Shown here piece after piece: positions 44,024-52,160 of a stretch of 64,000 nt of DNA. How positions within the stretch are numbered: position 1 is the stretch's first letter; every line of letters begins with the position of its first letter. Source of the DNA: Bog-756 sp963738545 (lineage in GTDB: Bacteria > Actinomycetota > Acidimicrobiia > Acidimicrobiales > RAAP-2); the NCBI GenBank assembly GCA_963738545.1, contig CAVTXA010000007.1, positions 930,001 to 994,000 of the forward strand, written 5' to 3'. The translations under genes were made by a program, and so were the position numbers. The notes below the pieces were generated by a model. It was not told the origin of the DNA, did no database searches, and saw only the letters and a list, made by a program, of their open reading frames with translations.

Positions 44024-46390
44024 TTGACTGAACATCCCGACCGACCTCGCCACCGGGGGCGCACGGCCTTCGTGGTCATGGCCTCTTTGTTGACAGTCCT
44101 CTTCGGCCTGTCCCTCCAGTCGGTGGCAGCCAGCGCCGCGCCGGCCTCCACCGTGCATGCCGCCCAGGACCCCGCCCCGAGCGGTGACAACGGGACGACC
44201 ATCGACCCCCTCCAGTACAACTGCGGCAACGACGCTCCCACCTGCGGCCAGGTGGGCGAGTCCAACGGCTACTACAACGGGACCAACGTCGACCTGCTCT
44301 ACAGCGAGGACTACTTCTGCGAACCCGGCAAGGGCTCACTCGACACGGCCACCGGATGCGAGGCAGGCACGCCGGCGTCGGCCAATCCCAACCCGACCCT
44401 GGCTTCGGCCAACGGCACCATCCTGGGCAACACCAAGCACAGCGACACGCTGTACATCCCGGTGCCGATCGGGTTCACCCCCCCACCGACCCAGTGCATC
44501 GGCACCGCCACGTGCATCGACCACCCGCCGACCATTGACCTCCATCTCCTGGCCGGGTATCTGGGGGTGTCCAATCCCTCGACGCTCGACGCCGTACCCA
44601 TCCCCGCCCACAACCACGTGGTGGCCACCCGCAACGGCGGGCTCCCGGAGTGGTGGAACGTGGAGATCGTCGCCACCAAGAGCCTGGCCACCTTCAACAA
44701 GCTGACCAGCCTGGACGCCATCAACACCGCCGCGGCCGACCCCAACCCGGCCACGACGGCGACCGAGGTGCCCACCAACGCCTTCCTGTTCTTCCAGGTG
44801 CTGCCGGGGACGCTGTCGGCGTCGATGGCGGCGAATCTGACCGCCGTCGCCCCTCCGGGGCCCTCGGTCCCTGCCGCCCCTGCCGCCCCTCCGGCGAGCC
44901 AGGTGGAGCCGGGGACGACCTTCAACAACCTCATGAACGACTGTGGAGCCACCGCGCCCAACTGTCAGAATGTCGGTATCAGTCGTGACTGGATCCAGGG
45001 TCAGGACGTCGAGGCGCTGTACTCCGAGCAGTACTACTGCGGCACCACCAGCGTGACGGTCCACTCGTCCACCGGGTGCGAGGCCGGAGCCAACCCCACC
45101 TCGGTCCCACCCAACGTCGGGGACACGACCATCCCGACGCCCGCCAACTCCTATCCGAGCGCAGCCAACGGCACCATCGATCCTCTGTACATCCCGGTTC
45201 CCCTCTATGCCACTCCCCCGGTGACGTACAACCAGTGCTCGAGTGCCATCACCTGCATCGACCACCCGGCCACCATCGACCTCTCGCTGTTGGCACCGAC
45301 GCTCGGTGTCAGTAACGCGGCGAGCCTGGACAATGTGCCGCTGCCCGGTCATGACCATCTGCTGACCACCCGGAACGGTGATCAGCCGGAATGGTGGAAC
45401 GTGATCGTTATCCCGGTCACCACGCCAGCCGGTCTGGCCTCCGTCGAGAGCTCGAAGAACTACGCGTCGGTCCGGGCCCTCGAGGGCGTACCCGGAAGCG
45501 GGATCGGTATCCCCGCGGCCGGATCCACACCGGCCGTGACCGAGGTCCCGACCAATGCCTACCTCTGGTTCCAGACGCTGCCCGGAGGCAGCTCCCCCAC
45601 CCCGGGGCCGGTCCAGACCAGTTGCGTGACCCATCTGCCCGCCGGCTCCGTGGTCGGCTCGGCGGCGCTGGACGACGGGACGGGCTACTACGAGACCGAC
45701 TCCCAGGGTGACGTGGCCGCATTCGGCGCCGCCACCTGTTACGGCGCCATGACCGGCCACCATCTCAACCAGCCCATCGTGGGTATGGCCGTCGACCGCA
45801 TGACCGGTGGCTACTGGCTGGTGGCCAAGGACGGTGGCGTGTTCTCCTTCAACGCTCCGTTCTACGGATCGGCCGGAGGCTCACCGCTCAACAAGCCCGT
45901 GGTGGGCATCACGCCCACCCTCAACGGGACCGGCTACTACCTGGTGGCATCGGACGGTGGCGTGTTCACCTACGGGGATGCCACCTTCGCCGGCTCCACC
46001 GGCAACATCCACCTCAACAAGCCGGTCGTGGGCATGGGCCTCGACCGGTCGACCGGTGGCTACTGGCTGGTGGCCTCCGACGGAGGTGTGTTCTCCTTCA
46101 GCGCACCCTTCATGGGTTCGACCGGTGGCATGGCTCTCAACAAGCCGGTGGTGGGCATCGCCCCCCTCTCGGACGGGAGCGGGTACCGGTTGGTTGCCTC
46201 CGACGGCGGGGTGTTCGATTTCAACGCCCCGTTCTACGGGTCCACCGGCAACCTGAAGTTGAACTCGCCGGTCATCGCCGGCCTCAACAACAACTCCTAT
46301 GACGGGTACTGGCTGACCGCCTCGGACGGCGGTGTCTTCACCTTCGGTCCCCCGAACGAGGGCATGCCGTTCTACGGCTCGGCCGCCTGA
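44024..46390 (+). CDS. Exported protein: duplicated unknown Cys-rich module plus six GYWLV repeats
   Basis: I take the TTG at 44024, eight bases after AAAGG (788 residues). Residues about 15-45 are a signal segment (FVVMASLLTVLFGLSLQSVAA). Two copies of a module of about 200 residues follow (about 44190-44815 and 44911-45590), each with an NCG or DCG start, LYSExYxC, TGCEAG, LYIPVP, CIDHPxTIDL, a PxPxHxH motif and TRNG with PEWWNV. The paired Cys and conserved His suggest a disulfide-stabilised extracellular domain, possibly metal-binding or enzymatic, but I cannot name it. A six-unit array from about 45630 completes the protein. Confidence 0.8.
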   Translation: MTEHPDRPRHRGRTAFVVMASLLTVLFGLSLQSVAASAAPASTVHAAQDPAPSGDNGTTIDPLQYNCGNDAPTCGQVGESNGYYNGTNVDLLYSEDYFCEPGKGSLDTATGCEAGTPASANPNPTLASANGTILGNTKHSDTLYIPVPIGFTPPPTQCIGTATCIDHPPTIDLHLLAGYLGVSNPSTLDAVPIPAHNHVVATRNGGLPEWWNVEIVATKSLATFNKLTSLDAINTAAADPNPATTATEVPTNAFLFFQVLPGTLSASMAANLTAVAPPGPSVPAAPAAPPASQVEPGTTFNNLMNDCGATAPNCQNVGISRDWIQGQDVEALYSEQYYCGTTSVTVHSSTGCEAGANPTSVPPNVGDTTIPTPANSYPSAANGTIDPLYIPVPLYATPPVTYNQCSSAITCIDHPATIDLSLLAPTLGVSNAASLDNVPLPGHDHLLTTRNGDQPEWWNVIVIPVTTPAGLASVESSKNYASVRALEGVPGSGIGIPAAGSTPAVTEVPTNAYLWFQTLPGGSSPTPGPVQTSCVTHLPAGSVVGSAALDDGTGYYETDSQGDVAAFGAATCYGAMTGHHLNQPIVGMAVDRMTGGYWLVAKDGGVFSFNAPFYGSAGGSPLNKPVVGITPTLNGTGYYLVASDGGVFTYGDATFAGSTGNIHLNKPVVGMGLDRSTGGYWLVASDGGVFSFSAPFMGSTGGMALNKPVVGIAPLSDGSGYRLVASDGGVFDFNAPFYGSTGNLKLNSPVIAGLNNNSYDGYWLTASDGGVFTFGPPNEGMPFYGSAA
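45631..46387 (+). repeat. Array of six GYWLV units with offset ends (duplicated-module protein)
   Basis: Same layout as in the phosphatase protein: it opens with C-VTHLPAGSVVGSAALDDGT, has a degenerate first unit ending in Cys (FGAATC), and stops after FYGSAA without the closing segment. Six units are counted. Confidence 0.8.
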
Positions 46391-46409
46391 GGCGGCCCGA
46401 GGCCACACC

Positions 46410-46449
46410 GGCCATGGGGAGGAGCGCGGCTGCGTTCCTCCCCATGGCC
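46410..46449. terminator. Strong 40-base hairpin after the repeat protein
   Basis: GGCCATGGGGAGGA (46410-46423) and TCCTCCCCATGGCC (46436-46449) are perfect complements. The inner GCGC and GCGT extend the stem to about 18 pairs around GGCT. It lies 20 bases after the stop and has no T-run. A tail-less terminator or mRNA 3' stabiliser is likely. Confidence 0.75.
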
Positions 46450-46467
46450 CCCGCCCCGTCGTGACCC

Positions 46468-47541
46468 GTGGCCCAGGACGGGCCACCCGTCGAATCAGAG
46501 GTCGCCGTGCCCTCATCTCCCCACCCACTCCTGGACCGGGAGGCCCGGTCCCGACCGACCCGGTCGTCGGATCCCTGGCCGGCCTGGTCACCCCCGACCG
46601 ACCGGTCACTCCTGACCCGCCGATCGCTGCGGTTCGCCCTCGGGATCCTCTGGCTGCTCGACGGCCTGCTTCAGCTCCAGCCGTACATGTTCACCAAGGG
46701 CTTTGCCCAGCAGATCATCACCCCGGTGGCCGCGGGTCAGCCGTTCTTCGTGGCCGCGCCGGTCCGGTGGAATGCGGCGCTGATCGGGACGCATCCGGCC
46801 CTGTTCAACAGCGTCTTCGCCGGCGTCCAGTTGGCGCTGGGCATAGGGCTGCTGTGCACCCGCACCTCCCGGGCCGCGCTGGTGGCCTCGATGGTCTGGG
46901 CCGGTGGGGTCTGGTACGCCGGTGAGGGTCTCGGCGGACTGGCCGGAGGCCACGTCTCGGCCCTGGTGGGAGCACCGGGGGCGGCCCTGCTCTACGGGAT
47001 CCTGGCCCTGGCCGCCTGGCCCGGCCCGCCGACGCCGAGGCCCGGGCCGTCGACGACCCCGGGGCGTCCCCCTCCGTGGATCCTCGGGGTGTGGGCGACA
47101 CTCTGGATCGGCTTCGCCGCCCTGAACCTGATCCCGGGGAACGGCCCATCGGCCCTCCGGAGCGACCTCTCGTCGAATGCGGCGACCGTCTCCCCGTGGT
47201 TGGCCGACCTCGACCACGGGATGGCCGCTGTCATCCACGGTGCCGGGGCCGGGGTACTCCTGGTGACCGTCCAGCTGGCCATCGGGGTACTCGCCCTACG
47301 ACGGGGACGACTCCAACGTGGCGCCCTGTGGGCGGGGATTGCACTGGCCCTCCTCTACTGGGCCGGGGGTCAGAGCTTCGGCCAGCTGTTCAGCGGCCAG
47401 GCCACCGATCCGAATACCGGACCCCTGCTCGCCCTGGTCGGCGTGGCTGGTCTGGGTGCGGCCGCCGGAGCCCGCTCCTCGTCCGACGGCGCCCGACGAT
47501 CCGCCGGGAAGGCCGACCGTCCGCTGGCTGCGCTCGGCTGA
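46468..47541 (+). CDS. Polytopic membrane protein of unknown function
   Basis: This is a 357-residue, GTG-started protein; a second GTG at 46507 is possible. A hydrophilic N-terminus (50 residues) precedes about eight hydrophobic segments, including LRFALGILWLLDGLLQLQPY, VFAGVQLALGIGLLC and ALWAGIALALLYWAGGQSFGQ. The LWLLDGxLQLQPxMF signature recalls DoxX-like and related small quinone-associated membrane proteins, but I would not assign function. It is followed after 44 bases by the collagen-like gene. Confidence 0.65.
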   Translation: MAQDGPPVESEVAVPSSPHPLLDREARSRPTRSSDPWPAWSPPTDRSLLTRRSLRFALGILWLLDGLLQLQPYMFTKGFAQQIITPVAAGQPFFVAAPVRWNAALIGTHPALFNSVFAGVQLALGIGLLCTRTSRAALVASMVWAGGVWYAGEGLGGLAGGHVSALVGAPGAALLYGILALAAWPGPPTPRPGPSTTPGRPPPWILGVWATLWIGFAALNLIPGNGPSALRSDLSSNAATVSPWLADLDHGMAAVIHGAGAGVLLVTVQLAIGVLALRRGRLQRGALWAGIALALLYWAGGQSFGQLFSGQATDPNTGPLLALVGVAGLGAAAGARSSSDGARRSAGKADRPLAALG

Positions 47542-47585
47542 GCCCACCGCCCACCGGGGGCGAACAACCGATAGTCTCCCCCGTC

Positions 47586-48197
47586 GTGGCCATGATTCCC
47601 GTAGCGCCCGAGCCGGTGCCCGAAGCCGCGCCCACCTCGACCACCGCGCTCCCCCGGTGGGTGCTCCCGGTGATCATCGGCTCGATCGTCGTGGGGCTGG
47701 CCGGCCTCGGGACCGCCATCTACGCCATCGTGAAGATCCCTCCGAAGGTGTCGGGCCCGCCCGGGAAGACCGGTGCCACCGGTCCCGAGGGCCCAGTCGG
47801 AGCCACGGGGCCGGTCGGGGCTGCCGGCCCGGTGGGTCCTGCGGGGCCGGCCGGGACCGTCACCGCCGGTACCGTGGTCACCGGCGCGGCGCTCACTTCA
47901 ACGACGGGTGCCACCATCGGCACCGAATTGGTGGCCAAGGTGAGTTGTCCCGTCGGTAAGGTCCTCCTGAGCGGGGGTGCCCGGGTCTCGGCTTCCGGGC
48001 CCAGCCAGACGGTGGCCATCCGTTCCTCTGCCCCCGTCGACGGCACCATATGGCAGGTCGTCGGCGTCGTCGTGGCCACGCTGCCCGTGGGTGTGGCCAT
48101 GACCATGACGCCCTACGCCCTCTGTGGTGTCCCCACCCCGAACCCGACGACGACCACCACGACCGTCCCGACCACCACGACCCGACCGGCCGTCTAG
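47586..48197 (+). CDS. Membrane-anchored protein with short collagen-like stretch
   Basis: This 203-residue protein starts with GTG (ATG at 47592 possible). One membrane segment (VLPVIIGSIVVGLAGLGTAIYAIV) is followed by about 11 Gly-X-Y triplets (GPPGKTGATGPEGPVGATG and on to GPAGPAG). A compact beta-rich domain with two Cys (KVSCPVGKVLLSGGARV ... YALCGVP) and a Thr/Pro tail close the chain. Bacterial collagen-like stretches form triple helices, so an extracellular trimeric stalk is plausible. The stop TAG interlocks with that of the convergent gene in a CTAG. Confidence 0.75.
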   Translation: MAMIPVAPEPVPEAAPTSTTALPRWVLPVIIGSIVVGLAGLGTAIYAIVKIPPKVSGPPGKTGATGPEGPVGATGPVGAAGPVGPAGPAGTVTAGTVVTGAALTSTTGATIGTELVAKVSCPVGKVLLSGGARVSASGPSQTVAIRSSAPVDGTIWQVVGVVVATLPVGVAMTMTPYALCGVPTPNPTTTTTTVPTTTTRPAV

Positions 48198-49273
48198 TGG
48201 TGGGGACGGGATCGACCCGAACCGCCGCTCCCGCCGCGTGGGCCGCCGAGTAACCGCCTGGCCTCCCCCGCCATGCGGGCGATGACGGTACCAGCGGGGT
48301 CGGCGGTGATCAGACGCCAGCCGGTGCCGGCCCACAGGTTCGGTACCGAGGCGTCCCCGGCCCTGGTGGCCGCGGCCCGGAGGGGACGGGTCAGTTGGTG
48401 CACCTCGGGATAGGCCTGGGGCGCCCGGTCGTGGTGGGCCAGCGCGAACTCGTTGGCCAGCCCCCGGGCGTAGCGGCCGCTGAAGGCCCGGGTCACGATG
48501 GTGTCGGCATAGCGCCCGTCGAGGAGGGCCCGGCGGTAGGGGGCCGACGTACCCGCTTCGGGGGTGCACAGCAGGGCGGTGCCGATCTGGACGGCGACGG
48601 CCCCGGCAGCCAGGACCGACGCCACGTCCGCGCCACCCATCACGCCGCCGGTGCCGATGAGGGGCAGGTCAGTGACCTCGACCAGCTCGGCCAGGAGCTC
48701 GAGGAGGGGTAGGTGATTGGGGGTGAGGTCGAGGAACGAGCCCTGGTGGCCGCCGGCCTCGGTGCCCTGCACGGCCACCATGTCGGTGCCGGCATCCAGG
48801 GCGGCACGGGCCTCGGCCACCGACGTCACGGTGACCGCCACCCGGCAGTCGGCCCGGTGCAGCCGATCGACGGTCGACGACGTGGGACAACCGAAGGTGA
48901 AGCTCACCAGGTGGACGGCGGCGGACGTGACCACCTCGAGTTTGCCTTCGTACGCATCGTCGTCCCATCGCGGCTCGCCGAGGGCGACGCCGAGCCGGCT
49001 GGCGTCGGGCGCCAGGGTGGAGGCGTAGTCGGCGACGGCCGATGGGTCACCCGGGGCGGAGGGAACGAAGAGGTTGACACCGAAGGGGGCCCCGGTGAGT
49101 GAACGGGTGGTGGCGATATCGTCCCGCAACTGCCCGGGCGTGCGGTACCCGCCGGCGACAAAGCCGTACCCGCCGGCCCGGGCCACCGCCGCCACCAGGT
49201 CCGGCGTGGACGGGCCCCCGGCCATTGGGGCCTGCACGATGGGGACCTCGCTTGGGAGCGCGGTGCTGGTCAC
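48194..49273 (-). CDS. Nitronate monooxygenase / 2-nitropropane dioxygenase-like flavoprotein
   Basis: The frame is open upstream, but the GTG at 49271-49273 overlaps the purU stop (GTGA), giving 359 residues. VPIVQAPMAGGPSTPDLVAAV is the FMN-binding N-terminus; GGYGFVAGGYRTPGQL, VQGTEAGGHQG (with the His used in catalysis in this family) and PLIGTGGVMGGADVASVLAAGA with VQIGTALL give the flavin phosphate site. Such TIM-barrel enzymes oxidise alkyl nitronates or act as enoyl reductases. The C-terminus is Gly/Arg-rich. Coupled to purU by overlap. Confidence 0.9.
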   Translation of the reverse strand: MTSTALPSEVPIVQAPMAGGPSTPDLVAAVARAGGYGFVAGGYRTPGQLRDDIATTRSLTGAPFGVNLFVPSAPGDPSAVADYASTLAPDASRLGVALGEPRWDDDAYEGKLEVVTSAAVHLVSFTFGCPTSSTVDRLHRADCRVAVTVTSVAEARAALDAGTDMVAVQGTEAGGHQGSFLDLTPNHLPLLELLAELVEVTDLPLIGTGGVMGGADVASVLAAGAVAVQIGTALLCTPEAGTSAPYRRALLDGRYADTIVTRAFSGRYARGLANEFALAHHDRAPQAYPEVHQLTRPLRAAATRAGDASVPNLWAGTGWRLITADPAGTVIARMAGEARRLLGGPRGGSGGSGRSRPHH

Positions 49274-50121
49274 CCGAAGACGACGGTCTTGTTCCCGTTC
49301 AGCAACACCCGGTCCTCGAGGTGCCACCGCAGGCCACGGACCAGCACCGAGCGCTCGATGTCCCGGCCCATGCGGAGCAGCTCCTCCACCGTGTCGGCGT
49401 GATCGATGCGAATGGTGTCCTGCTCGATGATGGGCCCGGCGTCCAGTGTGGCGGTGACGTAGTGGCACGTGGCCCCGATGAGTTTCACCCCCCGTTCGAA
49501 GGCCTGGTGGTAGGGCCGTGCGCCGGCGAAGGAGGGGAGGAAGCTGTGGTGGATGTTGATGATCCGCCCCGGGTAGCGCTCGCACACGCTCGCCGGGAGG
49601 ATCTGCATGAAGCGGGCCAGCACCATGACGTCGCCCTCGACGGCATCGAACTGCGAGACGATCTCGTCGAAGGCCTCCGCCTTGCCGCCCTCCTCGAAGC
49701 GGACGTGTCGGAACTCGATCCCGTAGGACTCGACCAACGACCGCAGATCGGGGTGGTTGGCCATGACCACCGGCAGGTCGCACTCCAGGTCACCGCTCCG
49801 CCAGCGATGGAGCATGTCCGCCAGGCAGTGGTCCTCCTTGCTGGCCAGAATGACCACCTTGCGCCGCTGCCCGGTGTCGCGAAGATGCCAGACCAGCTCG
49901 AATTGGCGAGCGACGTCACCGAACCGGCTGGCGAACTCGTCACCGTCGAAAGGCAGACTCTCCGCCATGATCTCGATCCGCTGGAAGAACTGTCCCGTCG
50001 TGAGGTCGCTGTGCTGGGCTGCCTCGACCACCCATCCTCCGTGAGAGGCGATGAACCCGGTGACGGCGGCCACGATACCGGTGCCGTCGGGGCAGGTGAC
50101 GGTGAGGACCAAGCGACGCAT
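49270..50121 (-). CDS. purU: Formyltetrahydrofolate deformylase
   Basis: The ATG at 50119-50121 (behind GGAGGA) gives 283 residues. An N-terminal ACT domain (LVLTVTCPDGTGIVAAVTGF) is followed by the formyl-transferase fold with VVILASKEDHCLADML and the active-site signature NIHHSFLPSFAGARPYHQA, including the catalytic His. Asp in HYVTATLDAGPI is the second catalytic residue. PurU hydrolyses 10-formyl-THF to formate and THF, balancing one-carbon pools. It is followed by the nitronate monooxygenase gene in an operon. Confidence 0.95.
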   Translation of the reverse strand: MRRLVLTVTCPDGTGIVAAVTGFIASHGGWVVEAAQHSDLTTGQFFQRIEIMAESLPFDGDEFASRFGDVARQFELVWHLRDTGQRRKVVILASKEDHCLADMLHRWRSGDLECDLPVVMANHPDLRSLVESYGIEFRHVRFEEGGKAEAFDEIVSQFDAVEGDVMVLARFMQILPASVCERYPGRIINIHHSFLPSFAGARPYHQAFERGVKLIGATCHYVTATLDAGPIIEQDTIRIDHADTVEELLRMGRDIERSVLVRGLRWHLEDRVLLNGNKTVVFG

Positions 50122-50481
50122 TCCTCCATATTGGTCGAGTTTCCCGGAACCGTCATGCCGGGAGAGAACCCATACTTCCGAGGTACGCCCGCTCCCATCC
50201 CCATTGCCGGCGCTGCTCCACGTGCAGCCAGGAGGCGGTCGTCCGTCCAGGCCAGCCCAGGCGGAGTGGATGCCGGCAGATCGGTTACCTAGGTGGTGAG
50301 ACCGAAATCGGCGATGGCGATGCTCGGTCCCCGGCACAGCGGCGAGGGCGTTAACCAATCACCGGAGGGGTGGGGTAGCAGCTCGGACACCGGAGGCTTG
50401 GCTCGCATCGGGTGTCCCCAATCCCGGGCCCCAGCCACCGAAAGCCGCGTCGGGCACGTGCCTCGAAGGTAGTGTCGGCCG
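50122..50481. other. Intergenic region, 360 bases
   Basis: No gene is supported. A minus-strand frame ends in PSIAIADFGLTT before a stop at 50289-50291, but nothing upstream in that frame looks coding. The promoters of purU (minus) and of the small gene at 50482 (plus) should be here. Confidence 0.4.
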
Positions 50482-50760
50482 ATGCCCAGAGTGGACGACA
50501 TCCAGGACGTTCTCGTCGTCATCGGACTGCACGAGGACGAGGATCGGGACTGCGACAATGCGCTGATCGACCAGGAAACCGGACTGGATTCCGCCACGGT
50601 CGACGCCGTGCTCGACGAACTCTGGCGGACTGACCGGATCGAGGCCATACGCGGCCCCGGGGACCGTGTCCCCTCGCTCGTCAAGATCCGAAGGGTGCTG
50701 GCCGACCGCGAGCGTTTGTGGGGCGATGATGGAACGTACCGGGCCAACCAGTCGGCCTGA
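50482..50760 (+). CDS. Small acidic hypothetical protein, 92 residues
   Basis: The ATG at 50482 opens a 92-residue acidic protein: MPRVDDIQDVLVVIGLHEDE, then IDQETGLDSATVDAVLDELW and RIEAIRGPGDRVPSLVKIRR. The middle, with alternating helices ending in a short beta hairpin, resembles a winged-helix core, as in small transcriptional regulators, but this is a weak resemblance. No RBS is obvious. It is convergent with the membrane gene at 50854. Confidence 0.5.
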   Translation: MPRVDDIQDVLVVIGLHEDEDRDCDNALIDQETGLDSATVDAVLDELWRTDRIEAIRGPGDRVPSLVKIRRVLADRERLWGDDGTYRANQSA

Positions 50761-50853
50761 CGTCGCCGGGTTGCCCATCGGGTCGACCGTGGACTCGCTC
50801 CCCCACGCCTCCGGGACCGGGTGGGCAGTGCGGGGTCGAAGTGCGCTCGCTGA

Positions 50854-51831
50854 TCAAAGCGACCGTGGCCAGCCCTCCTGAGCGGGTTCGGACCCGGAGC
50901 GGGACACCGTACGCAGATTTCCCATGACGCGGGCCGCCCCGTACATCCCGAGGACCAGCCCGACGACCATCACCGCACCCACACCGATCATCGCCGGCGG
51001 AGCCGCGGCACTGATCGCCCCTCGGGTGCCGCCGAAGAACCACGGGGCGTTGATGGCCAGGGAGATCCACCAGATGGTGACGCCCGCGAGGATGACCAGG
51101 AGTACCGTCGCCATGGCCACGGCAAGGATGCCGAGGGTGCGCGTGGCCCCCCTGGAGAGCTCGAGCCGGGTGACGACTGCGATGATGGCCGCCGTCCCGC
51201 AGGCGATGGCCGCCAAAACGAGGATCACCCACACCATCCCGGCAATTTTGTAAGGCCACAGGCCGCGGTTCAGTGGAGTCGGTGTGGAGTGATGCGACCA
51301 CACGATGATGGTCACGGTGGCCGCCAGGGCGACGCCGGATGTGAGGATGGTCGCCCGCAGTGGCGTGCGGACCGTGTCCCACCCGCGTTCCCGTATTCGG
51401 CGTACGAGGGCGGGGAGGGCCACCAGGACCGCCACCGAGAAGAGGACGACGCCGGCGGCGGCGGCCACCTGGACCGCCACGAAGGCAGCCGACGGAATCG
51501 ACCGATCATGCCGGGGGGTGACCAGATCCCAATGCTCGGCGTACTTGGCGAACGCGGATCCAGCGATGACAAACAGGGCCCAACCACACAGAACCATCAG
51601 GGATGCGCCCCGAACACGGCGCTCGTGACTCACCGTGCCGCCGACGATGCCCGCGTGGCGGAGGCGCTCCGCCGACCCGGCCCTCATCATGGAGGCCCTG
51701 GCGGTCAGTGGCACGCGGCCGGTGCCGTAGCGATCGTGCACCAGGGCCATCAACTCATCGCCGTAGCGAGCTCGCCATTCCTCGGGATACCACCGCAGGA
51801 TCCCAGAGCGATCGCCCCGTGAAGACCTCAT
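50854..51831 (-). CDS. Membrane protein paired with PadR regulator
   Basis: This 325-residue protein's ATG overlaps the PadR stop (ATGA). The cytosolic N-terminus ILRWYPEEWRARYGDELMALV is the motif typical of the membrane proteins encoded next to PadR regulators in actinobacteria. About six hydrophobic segments follow, including SLMVLCGWALFVIAGSAF and VLLVILAGVTIWWISLAI. These proteins are thought to be the controlled target of the adjacent PadR. The function is unknown. Confidence 0.75.
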   Translation of the reverse strand: MRSSRGDRSGILRWYPEEWRARYGDELMALVHDRYGTGRVPLTARASMMRAGSAERLRHAGIVGGTVSHERRVRGASLMVLCGWALFVIAGSAFAKYAEHWDLVTPRHDRSIPSAAFVAVQVAAAAGVVLFSVAVLVALPALVRRIRERGWDTVRTPLRATILTSGVALAATVTIIVWSHHSTPTPLNRGLWPYKIAGMVWVILVLAAIACGTAAIIAVVTRLELSRGATRTLGILAVAMATVLLVILAGVTIWWISLAINAPWFFGGTRGAISAAAPPAMIGVGAVMVVGLVLGMYGAARVMGNLRTVSRSGSEPAQEGWPRSL

Positions 51832-52154
51832 GCGAACCGCCCCTTCATCAGTCCCAGTCGGGCCGATGCGACCGTGGTGACCCGGTTCATGTCACTGACG
51901 GCATCGCCGAGTGCGGCCGATCCCGCCGCGGTGATGCGGTAGGGGCGACGACGGTCGTCCTCGCCCAGCGGCTCGATGAGTCCACGCTCCTCGAGCCGGG
52001 TGATCGCTCCGTAGAGGGCCCCGGGGCTCAGGACGGTACCGGCAAACGCTTCGATGTCCTTGGAGAGGGCGTACCCATGCTTCGGACCGGCGGCGAGGCT
52101 GGTGAGAATGAGGAGCGGCGGATCGTTCCCACGACGAAGTGCGGACCTTCCCAT
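51828..52154 (-). CDS. PadR-family transcriptional regulator
   Basis: This 108-residue winged-helix protein reads LLILTSLAAGPKHGYALSKDI, then LSPGALYGAITRLEERGLIE and RRRPYRITAAGSAAL: the classical PadR domain with the ALYxxxxRLExxGLI recognition segment and wing. It lacks the long C-terminal dimerisation helix, as in the short PadR-s2 class. The ATG directly follows a promoter whose -10 is only about six bases away, so the mRNA is probably leaderless. It is co-transcribed with the membrane protein. Confidence 0.92.
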   Translation of the reverse strand: MGRSALRRGNDPPLLILTSLAAGPKHGYALSKDIEAFAGTVLSPGALYGAITRLEERGLIEPLGEDDRRRPYRITAAGSAALGDAVSDMNRVTTVASARLGLMKGRFA

Positions 52155-52160
52155 GCCGCC

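Noticed and set aside
38195..46387. Repeat arrays as CRISPR or mobile-element repeats
   Set aside because: The periodicity of about 126 bases is coding, kept at protein level, without spacers or terminal inverted repeats.
50289..50330. Minus-strand PSIAIADFGLTT, resembling a kinase DFG motif
   Set aside because: Only about a dozen residues; the upstream part of the frame has no kinase features and no coding bias.
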